Below are positions 1 through 11,873 of a DNA stretch of 64,000 bases, piece by piece. The first letter of the stretch is position 1, and each line of letters opens with the position of its first letter. The notes under the pieces are model-generated. The model was not told where the DNA came from and made no database searches. It saw only the letters and a list, made by a program, of their open reading frames with translations. The stretch is from positions 2,377,227 through 2,441,226 of the forward strand of contig NZ_CP101161.1 in NCBI RefSeq assembly GCF_024298865.1, given 5' to 3'. This DNA is from Halorarius halobius. GTDB taxonomy: Archaea; Halobacteriota; Halobacteria; Halobacteriales; Haloarculaceae. The position numbers and the translations under genes were made by a program.

Positions 1-164
1 ATGAAGTTGAGGACGAACCCGAGGATGAGAAGCGTCACCGCAAGCGGGAGGATTATCGCGGTGCCGGTGATGAGCGACTGTCGGACCAGCTCCGTCGGGG
101 TACGTCTGGCGACCGGCTCGGCGTCCGCGTCGGCCCCCTCGAACTCCTCTGGCCTCCCTGCCAT
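1..164 (-). CDS. DUF502 family membrane protein, N-terminal part (runs off the window)
   Basis: About 54 N-terminal residues are present; the rest lies before base 1. The reading starts MAGRPEEFEGADADAEP, an acidic leader, then RRTPTELVRQSLITGTAI followed by a hydrophobic segment (residues ~33-54). Arg-Thr-Pro followed shortly by a transmembrane helix is the usual start of haloarchaeal DUF502 proteins, integral membrane proteins of unknown function. I chose the ATG giving this acidic start over an out-of-frame ATG a few bases upstream. The family call rests on the N-terminus only. Confidence 0.7.
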   Translation of the reverse strand, partial: MAGRPEEFEGADADAEPVARRTPTELVRQSLITGTAIILPLAVTLLILGFVLNF

Positions 165-272
165 ACTCCATGCTCACGGCGGATTCGTGAAAGCGTTGCG
201 GCCGGCGGCCGGCGCTTCGAGCCACGAGCGGGGCGCAGGAACTATATTCGCCGCCTCGCTACCGGTACGGTA

Positions 273-755
273 GTGAGTGTCAACATCGAACTGCGCGTCA
301 TCGGCCGGGGGGACGAGGACCTGGTCGGCGACGCGTGGGACCTGAAGGAGCGCATCCGCGCGGAGGAGGGGGTGTTGCGCCAGCGGCGGGGCTTCTTCAC
401 CGACGCCTATCGGCGCTCCACGGTGTACGCGCTGATCGAACCCGGCGCCCGCGACACGCTCGTCGGGTTCGCCGCCACGCGACGCGACGGCTACATCCTG
501 TTTCTCGCCGTCCATCCGGACTACCGCGGGGAGGGGTTCGGCCGTCGACTCGTCGCGGAGGTGGCAGACGATTACAGCAGTGTCACCTGCCACGCCCGCA
601 CGACGAACGAAGCCGCGCTCGACTTCTACGAGGAGGTCGGCTTCGAAATCCAGCGCCGGGTCGACAACTACTACGAGGACAACGGCGACGCCTACTATCT
701 TCGGCTGGGCGAGAACTCGCTGAAGGAGAAGCTTTCTCGGTTCATGCGGCGGTAA
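273..755 (+). CDS. GNAT family N-acetyltransferase
   Basis: A 160-residue protein with the GNAT fold signature. The acetyl-CoA loop reads VHPDYRGEGFGRRLV (residues ~78-92, R/Q-x-x-G-x-G/A type), preceded by the beta-4 strand GYILFLAV. A later segment, TTNEAALDFYEEVGFEIQ, is the usual RimI-like end with the conserved Asn and Tyr/Phe. It should transfer acetyl from acetyl-CoA to an amine; the substrate is not readable. The GTG start at 273 lies about 25 bp after an AT-rich box (actatattcg, 241-250), as expected for a leaderless haloarchaeal gene. It is divergent from the DUF502 gene. Confidence 0.85.
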   Translation: MSVNIELRVIGRGDEDLVGDAWDLKERIRAEEGVLRQRRGFFTDAYRRSTVYALIEPGARDTLVGFAATRRDGYILFLAVHPDYRGEGFGRRLVAEVADDYSSVTCHARTTNEAALDFYEEVGFEIQRRVDNYYEDNGDAYYLRLGENSLKEKLSRFMRR

Positions 756-806
756 CGCCTCTCTACGGCCGATAAAGCGACGTAGCTCCGCGTCGAAGCC
801 GCGGGC

Positions 807-1235
807 ATGCACGTCCTCGTCCCGATGGATTACTCGGAGTTGTCCGAGCGGGCGCTGGAGACCACCTGCTCGCTGCATCCCGACGCCGAGGTGACCGTCC
901 TCCACGTCATCGACTTCCGGACCAGCGACCTCGGCCCCGGGGGGTGGGGTGAGTCGCCGACCACGTGGGACGACTGGCTCGCGGAGTCGCACGAGCACGC
1001 CGACCGCCTGTTCGAGCGTGCGCGGGCCATCGCGGCCGACCACGACGTCGACATCGACACGGCCACCGCCGTCGGCGAGGACGCCCGCAGTATCGTCGAG
1101 TACGCCGAAGAGCACGACGTGGACCTGATAATCATGGGGAGCCACGGCCGGTCGTTGCCCGCCCGGATACTGCTGGGGGGCGTCTCAGAGAGCGTCGTCC
1201 GGCGGGCCCCCTGCCCGGTGATGGTCGTCCGCTGA
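807..1235 (+). CDS. Universal stress protein (UspA family)
   Basis: A 142-residue single-domain Usp, the normal length. The N-terminus HVLVPMDYSELSERALE carries the first strand and conserved Asp. The C-terminus has the ATP-binding signature GSHGRSLPARILLGGVSESVVRRAPCPVMVVR (G-2x-G-9x-G-S/T type, residues ~112-142), so it is probably of the ATP-binding subclass. Its role in stress is inferred from the family. A TATA-like box (cgataaagc) lies about 30 bp before the ATG. The gene ends 1 bp from the convergent aminotransferase gene. Confidence 0.92.
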   Translation: MHVLVPMDYSELSERALETTCSLHPDAEVTVLHVIDFRTSDLGPGGWGESPTTWDDWLAESHEHADRLFERARAIAADHDVDIDTATAVGEDARSIVEYAEEHDVDLIIMGSHGRSLPARILLGGVSESVVRRAPCPVMVVR

Positions 1236-1236
1236 C

Positions 1237-2316
1237 TCACCGGAGGGCCGCGAGCGCGTCCATCGCGCGGTCGACCCGCTCCGTCTCCGCGTTGTACCCC
1301 ATGTGCCCGACCCGGAGCACGTCGTCGGCGTGCTCGCCGATACCCGTCGCCAGCACCACGTCGTGCTCGTCGGCAAGGGTGCGCTGGAGCCGCTCGGCCT
1401 CCCCGGGAACGTGGAACGCGGTGACCGTGGGCGACGCGCGCGCGGCCGGCGGGAACAGCTCCAGCCCCATCTCGCGGCCCCGCGCCCGGCAGTGCTCGGC
1501 GACGCGCGCGTGCCGGTCGTGGACCGCGTCGAGCCCCTCGTCGAGCAGGCGGTCCAGCGACGCCTCGAGCGCGTTCAGGTTCGACACTGGCGGCGTGTAC
1601 GGCAGCAGCGTCGGCTCGCCTGATTCGAGTTCGACCTCTCGCCACGGCTCCAAACTCAGGTAGAAGCTGTCCTGTGGCGTCTCGTCGACTCTCGCCCACG
1701 CGCGGTCGCTGACCGACAGCGTGGCGAGGCCGGGGGGCGAACTGAAGCATTTCTGGGAGGCGCCGAGACAGACGTCGATGGCGTCGACGGGGACGGGTGC
1801 GCCGCCCAGCGACGAGACGGCGTCGACGACGGTGACGACGCCGGCGTCGTCCAGCACGTCGAGCGCGGCGCCGAGATCGTTCAGCAGGCCGGTCGGCGTC
1901 TCGCAGTGGACCATCGTCGCCACCGCGGGGTCGTGCTCGTCGACCAGTCGTGCCACGTCGTCGGCCGCGAACTCCTCCGCGGGGTCGACCTCGTGAACCA
2001 CGGGGTCGCCGCCGTGGGTCTCGACGAGGTCGGCGAACCCGGCGCCGTAGACGCCGTTGGCCAGACACAGCACCGTCTCGTCGGGCGCGACGAGCGAGGC
2101 GACGGCCGCCTCCAGGCCGAGCATCCCTTCGCCACCGAGCACGACGACGTCGTCGTCGGTACCGTACACGTCGGCGAGTTTCTCCAGCAGTCGGCGGTAG
2201 TCGTCGGTGAACGCGGCCTCCACGTCCGGATTCACCGGCTCGCGGGCCAGCGCCTCCCGAACCTCCGGGGGGAGCGCCGTCGGCCCGGGCGTCATCCGCA
2301 GTCGTCCGTCGGTCAT
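1237..2316 (-). CDS. Class-V pyridoxal-phosphate aminotransferase (alanine/serine-glyoxylate type)
   Basis: A 359-residue fold-type-I PLP enzyme. The start MTDGRLRMTPGPTALPPEV is the classic class-V N-terminus (TPGPT). The Schiff-base lysine is in LGASQKCFSSPPGLA (SQK), and the PLP-phosphate region GGEGMLGLEAAVASL is clear. Family members use alanine or serine with glyoxylate, or act in phosphonate or serine metabolism; the substrate here is unknown. ATG at 2316 was chosen because it gives the family N-terminus and has a TATA-like element (atttac, minus strand) about 25 bp upstream. It is divergent from the HypE-like gene, so the 76-bp gap should hold both promoters. Confidence 0.88.
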   Translation of the reverse strand: MTDGRLRMTPGPTALPPEVREALAREPVNPDVEAAFTDDYRRLLEKLADVYGTDDDVVVLGGEGMLGLEAAVASLVAPDETVLCLANGVYGAGFADLVETHGGDPVVHEVDPAEEFAADDVARLVDEHDPAVATMVHCETPTGLLNDLGAALDVLDDAGVVTVVDAVSSLGGAPVPVDAIDVCLGASQKCFSSPPGLATLSVSDRAWARVDETPQDSFYLSLEPWREVELESGEPTLLPYTPPVSNLNALEASLDRLLDEGLDAVHDRHARVAEHCRARGREMGLELFPPAARASPTVTAFHVPGEAERLQRTLADEHDVVLATGIGEHADDVLRVGHMGYNAETERVDRAMDALAALR

Positions 2317-2392
2317 ACGCCGAGTTCGAGGGCCGCCGGCGTAAATCTCCCGCGACCACGGGAGCCAATACCCCTCCCCCGGTACTGGGGGC

Positions 2393-3358
2393 ATGCTCGG
2401 CAAGGTTCCCCCGGACGCGCTCCGGGAACTCGTGTTGTCTCGGACGGGCGCGCCCGACGACCGGGTCCTGCAGGGGCCGGCGTACGGCGAGGACACGGCG
2501 GCCGTCTCGCTGGGCGAGGAGACGCTGGTAGTCAACACCGACCCGCTGTCGCTGGCGGTCGAGCGGGTCGGCACGCTCGCGGTCAACGTCGCCTGCAACG
2601 ACGTGGCCGCCTCGGGCGGCGTCCCGGCGTGGCTGACCTGCGCCGTGTTCCTCCCCGGCGACGCCGACCCGCTCGACGAAATCACCCGACAGCTCGACGA
2701 GACGGCCCGCGAACTGGACGTGGCTATCGTCGGCGGCCACTCCGAGTTTCTGCCCGCGCTGTCGACGCCGCTTCTGGTCGTCACTTGTCTCGGCCTCGCC
2801 GACCGGTACGTCCCGACCGGCGGCGCACGCCCCGGCGACCGCCTCGTCCTCGCGGGAAGCGCGGGCATCGAGGCCACCGCCATCATCGCCACGGACTTCC
2901 GCGAGCAGGTGGCCGAGACCGTCGGCGCCGAGACGCTCGCGGCGGGCGAGGCCTGCTTCGACGACGTGAGCGTCGTCCTCGCGGGCCGGACGCTCGCGCC
3001 GTACGCGAGTGCGATGCACGACCCGACCGAGGGCGGCCTCGTGGACGGCCTGTTCGAGATGGCCGCCGCCGCGGGCGTCGAACTCGACGTGGACCGCGAC
3101 GCCGTCCCCGTGCGGGGGGCGACGGCGAAGCTCTGCGCGGCCGTCGGCGTCGACCCCCTGCGGACGTTCGGGTCGGGTGCGCTCGTCGCGGCCGTGCCCG
3201 ACGAGGACACCGCGGCGGCGCTGTCGGCGCTCGACGAGGCGGGCGTCGAGGCGAACGTCGTCGGGACGGTCCGCGCGGCCGATTCCCCCCGCGTCAGGCT
3301 CGACGGCGAGACGGTCACGGAGCCGGGCCGCGACCAGATGTACGCGCTCTGGGAGTGA
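2393..3358 (+). CDS. AIR synthase / HypE-related protein
   Basis: A 321-residue protein of the PurM/HypE/SelD ATP-binding superfamily. Visible motifs: YGEDTAAVSLGEETLVVNTDP (N-terminal glycine/Asp loop), VACNDVAASGGVPAWLT (the NDxxxxGxxP core) and HDPTEGGLVDGLFEMA (C-terminal DPTEGG). HypE dehydrates carbamoylated HypF/HypE to make the hydrogenase cyanide ligand, but no hyp or hydrogenase genes are nearby, and stand-alone homologues are common in haloarchaea. Function is therefore open; an ATP-dependent small-molecule enzyme is the safe call. The C-terminus is ordinary and does not show the PRIC-type Cys end of true HypE. Confidence 0.8.
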   Translation: MLGKVPPDALRELVLSRTGAPDDRVLQGPAYGEDTAAVSLGEETLVVNTDPLSLAVERVGTLAVNVACNDVAASGGVPAWLTCAVFLPGDADPLDEITRQLDETARELDVAIVGGHSEFLPALSTPLLVVTCLGLADRYVPTGGARPGDRLVLAGSAGIEATAIIATDFREQVAETVGAETLAAGEACFDDVSVVLAGRTLAPYASAMHDPTEGGLVDGLFEMAAAAGVELDVDRDAVPVRGATAKLCAAVGVDPLRTFGSGALVAAVPDEDTAAALSALDEAGVEANVVGTVRAADSPRVRLDGETVTEPGRDQMYALWE

Positions 3359-3438
3359 CCGGGGCGTAAGCGCGGCGTACCGGTCCGGGTCGAGCGGAAG
3401 GATAGCCTTTTCCGCTGGTACGCCGTGGCTACCACAGC

Positions 3439-4623
3439 ATGGACGAGCGGACGCGCGAGTACCTTCGGGGGCGGTTCGGCGACCACTACCGCCGGAGCGA
3501 CATCGAGGGCCCGCCCGCGGCCAACGAGCGAGAGTGGGGCCACATCCCCTTTACCGCCGGGTCGGGGACGACGATGGTGCGCCACCAGTCGTGGCTCGAC
3601 GTCACCGGCGGGTCGTCGCTCTCGGAGTTCCTCGCGCGGGAGGCACCGCGCCACGTCTACTTCTCGGCGGGCCGGTACCGCGACCCCGGCGCCGGCCGGA
3701 TGAGCGAGAAGGGGTGGCGCGCCTCCGACCTCGTCTTCGACCTCGATGCCGACCACCTGCCGGCCGTCGACCCCGAGGCGGACTCGTATGCGGAGATGCT
3801 GGAGACGTGTAAGGACGCCTTACTGCGGTTGCTCGACTTCCTCGAGAACGACTTCGGCTTCGAGGACCTGACGGTGGTGTTCTCGGGCGGGCGCGGCTAC
3901 CACGTCCACGTCCGCGACGAGGGCGTCCGCGACCTGGACCGCGAACAGCGAAACGAGATAGTCGAGTACGTTCGTGGCCCGGACATCGCGTTCGAGGACG
4001 TCGTGCGGACCGAGGCCGTCGCCGGGATGGGGCTGGAGAACCCCACACAGAAGCGCACGCTCCCGACCGACGGCGGATGGGGCGGCCGCACCCACCGACA
4101 TCTGATGGAACTCGTCGAGCAGGTGCGCGAGTTGCCCGAGCAGGAGGCGCTCGACCGCCTGCGGGAGTTCCCCCGCATCGGCGAGGGGAAGGCCTCGGCG
4201 GCGTACCGCGCGGCCACGGAGAACTACGAGCAACTGGCGGCGGGCAACGTCGACGTCCACCCCGCGGTCGTGAGCATCGCCAAACTGCTGTTCGAGCGGA
4301 CGCTCGAACGCGACGGCGCGCCCATCGACGAACCGGTGACGACGGACATCAACCGGCTGATTCGCCTGCCGGGGAGTCTCCACGGCGGCTCCGGCCTCGA
4401 GGTCACCCGCATCGACCGCGACGCCGTCGACGCGTTCGACCCGCTGGTCGACGCAGTACCGGGGACGTTCGCGGACCACGACATCGCGGTGCGGGTGACG
4501 GAGCCCGGCGAGGTGGAGTTCGACGGCGAAACCCTTACTTACTCGGCGGGTGAGCATCAGGTCCGAGAAGCCCTGGGCGTGTTCATGATGGCACGGGGGC
4601 GAGCGGAGAAGGCCAAACGATGA
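3439..4623 (+). CDS. priS: DNA primase catalytic (small) subunit PriS
   Basis: A 394-residue archaeo-eukaryotic primase small subunit, which makes RNA/DNA primers together with PriL in the replisome. The catalytic Asp pair is in DLVFDLDADHL (residues ~95-105), and the primase motif FSGGRGYHVHV follows at ~152-162. LPTDGGWGGRTHR and TDINRLIRLPGSLHGGSGL give the zinc-knuckle-free archaeal C-terminal core. The ATG at 3439 opens directly on the family N-terminus (MDERTREYLRGRFGDHY). The stop overlaps the Gins51 start by 4 bp, so the two are probably translationally coupled; this pairing is a recurrent archaeal replication operon. Confidence 0.96.
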   Translation: MDERTREYLRGRFGDHYRRSDIEGPPAANEREWGHIPFTAGSGTTMVRHQSWLDVTGGSSLSEFLAREAPRHVYFSAGRYRDPGAGRMSEKGWRASDLVFDLDADHLPAVDPEADSYAEMLETCKDALLRLLDFLENDFGFEDLTVVFSGGRGYHVHVRDEGVRDLDREQRNEIVEYVRGPDIAFEDVVRTEAVAGMGLENPTQKRTLPTDGGWGGRTHRHLMELVEQVRELPEQEALDRLREFPRIGEGKASAAYRAATENYEQLAAGNVDVHPAVVSIAKLLFERTLERDGAPIDEPVTTDINRLIRLPGSLHGGSGLEVTRIDRDAVDAFDPLVDAVPGTFADHDIAVRVTEPGEVEFDGETLTYSAGEHQVREALGVFMMARGRAEKAKR

Positions 4624-5624
4624 ACCTGGACGAACTACAGAGCGTACAGAGCCGGGAGCGGCAGGCCACCAGCCTGCAGAACCTCCGGTCGTCGTTCTAC
4701 CAGGAGGCCGGCGAGTTCATCCAGCAACTCATCCGCGAGCGCGACCGGACGGCCGAGCGCGCCGACGACCCCTTCGCATCGCCCGAGGTGCGGCGGCTCA
4801 CCGACGACGTCGAGACCGCAAAGAGCACCGTCGAGGCCATCTACGAGCGCCGGGTCGGCAAGGTGGTGAAGATGGCCTCAATCGCCGCCGCGGACATGCC
4901 CACCGACGACGAGGGACTCACCGCCGAGGAGCGGGAACTGTTCGACACGCTCGTCGCGGAGATAGAGGCCAACCGCGCCCACGTCCTCGACGAGGTACTC
5001 GAGGGCGAGGGTTCCGACCTCTCGTGTGCACGCGGCGCGGGGCGCGACGGGTCGACGGCCGACGCGAACGAGCCGACGGAACAGACGCCCGACGCCGCCG
5101 CGAGCGCCGCTGAGGAACTCGGCATCGACCCGACGCCCGACGAGGGGGTGAACGCGCCCGTCGACGCCGCCGACATGATGGGCAGTGGCGACGAGGCACC
5201 GGACTCGGCCCGCGACGGCCCCGAATCGCCGCCGACAGACACCGCGGCGGCCACGCCGGGCGCCGACGACGCCAGCGCCGACGCGACGCCGGCGGACCCG
5301 ACACCCGCGGAGTCGGCCGCGGCCGCCGACCGGACCGAGGTGCCGCCTGACGCCCCGCCCGAGGCGCTCGACGCCGGCGGCTCGACGGCTGACTCCAGGC
5401 CGGACGACCGCGACGACGGCCGCGACGACGGCCGCGGCGACGAGTCGGGCGCGAACGACGGCACGGACGTCGAGCGCACCACCGTCCAGGTGTTGCAGGA
5501 CGTCGGCGAGATATTCGGCGTCGACGAGCGGACGTACGACCTCTCTTCGGACGAGGTGGTGACGCTCCCGGCGGCGAACGCGGAGCCGCTGGTCGAGCGC
5601 GAGGCGGCCGAACGCCTCGAGTAG
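4620..5624 (+). CDS. GINS complex subunit Gins51-type
   Basis: A 334-residue protein. Residues 1-~135 (MNLDELQSVQSRERQATSLQ, SSFYQEAGEFIQQL, VVKMASIAAADMPTDDEGL) match the alpha-helical A domain of archaeal Gins51, a scaffold of the CMG-type replicative helicase. Residues ~270-334 (VERTTVQVLQDVGEIFGVDERTYDLSSDEVVTLPAANAEPLVEREAAERL) form the small beta B domain, which follows the A domain in the Gins51 order. Between them is a linker of about 130 residues made mostly of Ala, Asp, Pro, Ser, Thr and Gly, much longer than in non-halophilic homologues and probably disordered. It overlaps priS by 4 bp. Confidence 0.9.
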   Translation: MNLDELQSVQSRERQATSLQNLRSSFYQEAGEFIQQLIRERDRTAERADDPFASPEVRRLTDDVETAKSTVEAIYERRVGKVVKMASIAAADMPTDDEGLTAEERELFDTLVAEIEANRAHVLDEVLEGEGSDLSCARGAGRDGSTADANEPTEQTPDAAASAAEELGIDPTPDEGVNAPVDAADMMGSGDEAPDSARDGPESPPTDTAAATPGADDASADATPADPTPAESAAAADRTEVPPDAPPEALDAGGSTADSRPDDRDDGRDDGRGDESGANDGTDVERTTVQVLQDVGEIFGVDERTYDLSSDEVVTLPAANAEPLVEREAAERLE

Positions 5625-5626
5625 CC

Positions 5627-6208
5627 TCACGCGGGCAGGAACACGTTGACGACGGCGACGACCAGCCCCGCGAGCGCCATCCGTGCGGCCGCGACGTACC
5701 AGCGCTGGCCGGAGATGGAGCCCATGTACGCGCCGAACGTGCCGAGCACGCCGACGCCGAGCGCGACCGCGACGAGGGCCGCCTCGACCATCCCGAGAAG
5801 CGAGCCCTCCAGAAGGAACGGGCTCAGCGGCACGAGGATGCCGACGAGCGGGCCGGCGCCGCTGGCGAGCGCGTGCAGGAGGCGGGCGCTCGCACCCTCG
5901 CGCTGGATGCGGGTGTCGTCGAGGTCGGTGAGCATCGCCCGCTCGATGCGGCGTATCTCCGCGCGGGTCTCGGCTCGCTCTATCTCCCAGACGCTCCAGA
6001 CCGCCGAAGTACAGAGCCCGACCGCCGCCCCGAGGCCGATTTTCACGACCGTCGCACCGTCGGGGACGCCCGACAGCACCGCGCCGACGACGACGCCGAT
6101 GCAGGTGAGCGTGCCGTCGAACCCGTTGGAGATGAAGTAACGGCGCGCGATGGAGCGGACGTCGCCCCGCCCGAGCACGTCCGCCAGTCGGTCGCGGGTC
6201 GAACTCAT
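5627..6208 (-). CDS. VIT1/CCC1 family (DUF125-type) membrane protein
   Basis: A 193-residue integral membrane protein, probably a divalent-metal (Fe2+/Mn2+) transporter. The start MSSTRDRLADVLGRGDVRSIARRYFISNGFDGTLT contains the Asn-Gly-Phe-Asp-Gly element at the head of TM1, the metal-path signature in this family. Several hydrophobic segments follow, interrupted by a charged helix (EIERAETRAEIRRIERAML) equivalent to the cytosolic metal-binding domain. It starts 2 bp after the DUF211 gene and is the last gene of the minus-strand cation cluster. Metal specificity cannot be read. Confidence 0.82.
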   Translation of the reverse strand: MSSTRDRLADVLGRGDVRSIARRYFISNGFDGTLTCIGVVVGAVLSGVPDGATVVKIGLGAAVGLCTSAVWSVWEIERAETRAEIRRIERAMLTDLDDTRIQREGASARLLHALASGAGPLVGILVPLSPFLLEGSLLGMVEAALVAVALGVGVLGTFGAYMGSISGQRWYVAAARMALAGLVVAVVNVFLPA

Positions 6209-6210
6209 CC

Positions 6211-6498
6211 CTAATCCTGTGGCGTCCGGCGGTCCTTGACGACGTACTCGCCGCAGGCCACCTGGTCGACCGAGTGGACGGTGCCGCCGAGCGTCTCGAC
6301 CCTGTCGCGGACGGCGTCGTAGTCGAGTTCGTCGCCCTCGACGGTGAGCTTCACGTTCTGGACCTCCTGGTCGAGTTCGATGAGCGAGCCGCTGGCGCCC
6401 GCGACGCCGCCGAGGTCGGCCACGCGCTCGGTGAACTCCAAAAGCGGCGGGTCGTGGGGTTTCAACACGTCGATGACGAGTCGCCGGACCTGAGCCAT
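6211..6498 (-). CDS. DUF211 domain protein
   Basis: A 95-residue protein starting MAQVRRLVIDVLKPHDPP, then LTVEGDELDYDAVRDRVETLGGTVHSVDQVACGEYVV. This is the DUF211 pattern: a small ferredoxin-like fold found in archaea, of unknown role. The ATG at 6498 was preferred to an upstream ATG because it gives the family start. It sits between a Ca2+/Na+ exchanger (54 bp upstream) and a VIT1-like transporter (2 bp downstream). A regulatory or sensor role for cation transport is only an inference from position. Confidence 0.88.
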   Translation of the reverse strand: MAQVRRLVIDVLKPHDPPLLEFTERVADLGGVAGASGSLIELDQEVQNVKLTVEGDELDYDAVRDRVETLGGTVHSVDQVACGEYVVKDRRTPQD

Positions 6499-6552
6499 GC
6501 GTCCCTTCTCAACGCCGATGCCCAAAAGCGGTGGTGCGGACGCCGACGAGCG

Positions 6553-7473
6553 TCACACCAGCAGGAACGTCGGCAGATACAGCAACAGACAGACGACCGC
6601 GGCCCGGCGGTCGATGCCTTCACGCCAGTAGAACAGCCCGAGGACGACCAGCGAGGCGGCGAACATGTACGCGATGGACGCCTCCAGCGCGGCCACGTCG
6701 GCGACGACCACGTCGAAGAAGAGGGCGCCGACGCCCAGCGAGAAGACGGGGTCGGTGATGTTGCTCCCGAGGATGGAGCCGACGGAGATGCCGCCCTGTC
6801 CCTCGTGGGCGGCGATGCCCGCGACGACTATCTCGGGCATCGTCGTCCCGAGACCCGTCAGCAGGCCGACGAGATACTCGGGGACGCCGAACAGCCGTGC
6901 GAGCGTGACGCCGTTGGTCACCATCAGTTGGCCGCCAACGACCACGAGCGCGAGGCCGCCGACTATCCAGGGCACCGCCTCCCGGGGCGTCGTGCCGGGT
7001 TCGATGAGTTCCTCGGCGATTTCCTCGCCGCCCTCGTTCGAGTAGAGCGTGTAGACGAACTGGGCGTACGCGAGCATCATCAGGAACCCCTCGCCACGGC
7101 CGACGACGCCGTCGTCGAGCGTCAGCACCATGATTATCATCGCCAGCACCATCGCCGTCCCGTAGACGAGCACGTTCCGGCGCGGCGTGACGAACGGCGC
7201 GACGAACGCGACGACGGCCACCGCGAGCGTTATCTGGGCCGTCTCCGAGCCGACGATGTTGCCGACCACCAACTCGCCCGCGCCGTAGTAGGCCGCGTAG
7301 ACGGAGGTGACCATCTCGGGGACGGAGGTGCCGACGGAGACGAGCGTGACGCCGATGAAGAAGGGTGAGACGCCGTAGAACAGCGCCAGGTCGCCGGCCG
7401 CGGTGACGGCGCGGTCGGCTCCGGCGACAAGCGCCGCAAGCCCCCCGAGAAACAGCAGGAGTTCGACCAGCAT
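6553..7473 (-). CDS. Calcium/sodium antiporter (CaCA family)
   Basis: A 306-residue membrane exchanger with two inverted halves. The alpha-1 repeat reads GVTLVSVGTSVPEMVTS (residues ~41-57) with GNIVGSETAQI after it; the alpha-2 repeat reads GLLTGLGTTMPEIVVAG followed by GSILGSNITDPVFSLG. Both carry the ion-binding Glu (PEM / PEI) and the GS-x-N/E-x-T motif. Length is normal for archaeal YrbG-like CaCA proteins. It starts 26 bp after the P-type ATPase, so two independent cation exporters seem to be co-transcribed, one using ATP and one using the Na+ gradient. Confidence 0.92.
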   Translation of the reverse strand: MLVELLLFLGGLAALVAGADRAVTAAGDLALFYGVSPFFIGVTLVSVGTSVPEMVTSVYAAYYGAGELVVGNIVGSETAQITLAVAVVAFVAPFVTPRRNVLVYGTAMVLAMIIMVLTLDDGVVGRGEGFLMMLAYAQFVYTLYSNEGGEEIAEELIEPGTTPREAVPWIVGGLALVVVGGQLMVTNGVTLARLFGVPEYLVGLLTGLGTTMPEIVVAGIAAHEGQGGISVGSILGSNITDPVFSLGVGALFFDVVVADVAALEASIAYMFAASLVVLGLFYWREGIDRRAAVVCLLLYLPTFLLV

Positions 7474-7499
7474 CGGCCGCAACGTCACCGTCCGGTGCC

Positions 7500-10247
<2,748 letters not shown>

Positions 10248-10450
10248 CAGTCGTCCGGCGACCGCCGGTGGCTCGCACGACCGACGCGCGGAACGGACAT
10301 GGGGGAATCGTCCACGTCGCTCCGCTTAGCTCCTGTCCCGTGGCTCGACGCAGTCGATGGCCATGTCCGTGCATACTCTGGTGGTTGATATGGCCGAATG
10401 TACGCACGGATTCGTGGGGTTGATTACGGCCGACGCCCGACGCTCCGGTA

Positions 10451-11344
10451 ATGACCGAGGTCATCGACGGCGACGCCGTCGCCGCGGACGTTCGGGACTC
10501 GCTCGGGGACGCTATCGAGACGCTGAAACGCGAGGGCGTCACGCCGGGGCTGGCGACCGTGCTGATGAGCGACGACCCCGCAAGCGAGACGTACGTGTCG
10601 ATGAAACAGCGGGACTGCGAGGAGGTCGGCATCGACGGCGTCCACGTCGAACTCGACACCGACGCGCCCGCCGCCGACCTGTACGACGCCATCGAGGACC
10701 TGAACGCGGACGACGATGTCCACGGCGTCCTCGTCCAGAGTCCGCTCGTCGAGCAGGTGGACTCGCGGGAGGCGTTCCGGACCGTCGCCCCGGAGAAGGA
10801 CGTCGACTGCTTCCACCCCGAAAACGTCGGCCGGATGGTTGCGGGCCACGAGCGGTTCAAGCCCTGTACCCCGCACGGCATCCAGAAACTGTTCGAGCAC
10901 TACGACGTGGAGACGGAGGGCGCGGAGGCCGTCGTCGTCGGCCGGTCGATGATAGTCGGCAAGCCGATGGCGAACCTCCTGATTCAGAAGTCCGACCTCG
11001 GCAACGCGACCACCACGGTCTGTCACTCCCGCACCGGGGACCTGGCGGCGCACACCCGCGAGGCCGACATCGTCGTCGCCGCGGCGGGCGTCCCGGAGTT
11101 CATCGACGGGTCGATGCTCAAGGAGGGTGCGACGGTCGTCGACGTGGGTATCAACCGCGTCGACGCCGACACCGAGAAGGGGTACGAACTCATCGGCGAC
11201 GTCGAGTACGAGTCCGCGAAAGACGTGGCGGGCAAAATCACGCCCGTGCCGGGCGGCGTCGGTCCGATGACCCGCGCGATGCTGCTGTGGAACACGGTGA
11301 AGGCGGCCAGCGAGCAGACGGGCGTCGACGTCGAGATGCCGTGA
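10451..11344 (+). CDS. folD: Bifunctional methylene-THF dehydrogenase / methenyl-THF cyclohydrolase FolD
   Basis: A 297-residue cytosolic enzyme interconverting 5,10-methylene-THF, 5,10-methenyl-THF and 10-formyl-THF. Catalytic [14 protein letters not shown] (Tyr and Lys, residues ~45-58), [29 protein letters not shown], and the NADP site [17 protein letters not shown] followed by CHSRTGDL and [13 protein letters not shown] are all present. Its last 4 bases (GTGA) overlap the start of a NUDIX gene, so they are probably one transcript. A weak AT-rich box (ttgattac) lies about 25 bp before the ATG. Confidence 0.96.
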   Translation: MTEVIDGDAVAADVRDSLGDAIETLKREGVTPGLATVLMSDDPASETYVSMKQRDCEEVGIDGVHVELDTDAPAADLYDAIEDLNADDDVHGVLVQSPLVEQVDSREAFRTVAPEKDVDCFHPENVGRMVAGHERFKPCTPHGIQKLFEHYDVETEGAEAVVVGRSMIVGKPMANLLIQKSDLGNATTTVCHSRTGDLAAHTREADIVVAAAGVPEFIDGSMLKEGATVVDVGINRVDADTEKGYELIGDVEYESAKDVAGKITPVPGGVGPMTRAMLLWNTVKAASEQTGVDVEMP

Positions 11345-11835
11345 CGCCCGAGCAACTCCTCGCCGAGTGGGACGGGGCGGCCCGCTTCGAGGAGACACAC
11401 GAACTGTCGGCCGCCGAGTGGGCGGCCGGCCGGAGCCGCGACGACCTCGCTCGCTGGGGGGTGGGCGCGGCCGTCACCGACGCCGAGGGGCGGGTGCTTC
11501 TGGTCCGTCAGCGTGGCCAGTGGATGCTCCCGGGGGGGATGCTCGAACCGACGGAGAGCCATGCCGCGGGCGCCGCGCGCGAGGTGGAGGAGGAGACCGG
11601 CGTGCCCGTCGAGGTGACCGACCTCGGGGCCGTCGTCGAGCAGACGTTCGAGCACGCCGAGACGGGCGAGACGTTCCCGTTCGCGTTCGCCGCGTTCCGC
11701 GCGACGCCCGAACACACCCGAGTCGACGACGACCCGGGGCTCGCGGACGAGTCCATCGAGACGGCGGCGTGGCACGACGCCCTCCCCGCCGACGTCTTCC
11801 AGCGCGAGATGGTCGAGACGGTGCTGGAGGGCTGA
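11341..11835 (+). CDS. NUDIX hydrolase
   Basis: A 164-residue protein with a perfect NUDIX box: G-x5-E-x7-REVEEETGV within [20 protein letters not shown] (residues ~66-90). The N-terminal ~40 residues ([22 protein letters not shown]) are an extra helical segment typical of several haloarchaeal NUDIX proteins. It hydrolyses a nucleoside diphosphate linked to another moiety; the substrate is unknown. The GTG start at 11341 overlaps folD by 4 bp, the usual coupling geometry, and is preferred over any upstream start inside folD. Confidence 0.88.
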   Translation: MTPEQLLAEWDGAARFEETHELSAAEWAAGRSRDDLARWGVGAAVTDAEGRVLLVRQRGQWMLPGGMLEPTESHAAGAAREVEEETGVPVEVTDLGAVVEQTFEHAETGETFPFAFAAFRATPEHTRVDDDPGLADESIETAAWHDALPADVFQREMVETVLEG

Positions 11836-11873
11836 ACCGACCGACATTTCCCTCCGCCGGCACAGCCACGCGC

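Noticed and set aside
830..3756. Long minus-strand frames across the UspA, aminotransferase and HypE-like region
   Set aside because: They are open only because stop codons are rare at this GC content. The minus-strand frame of 1237-2316 is real only up to the class-V aminotransferase start.
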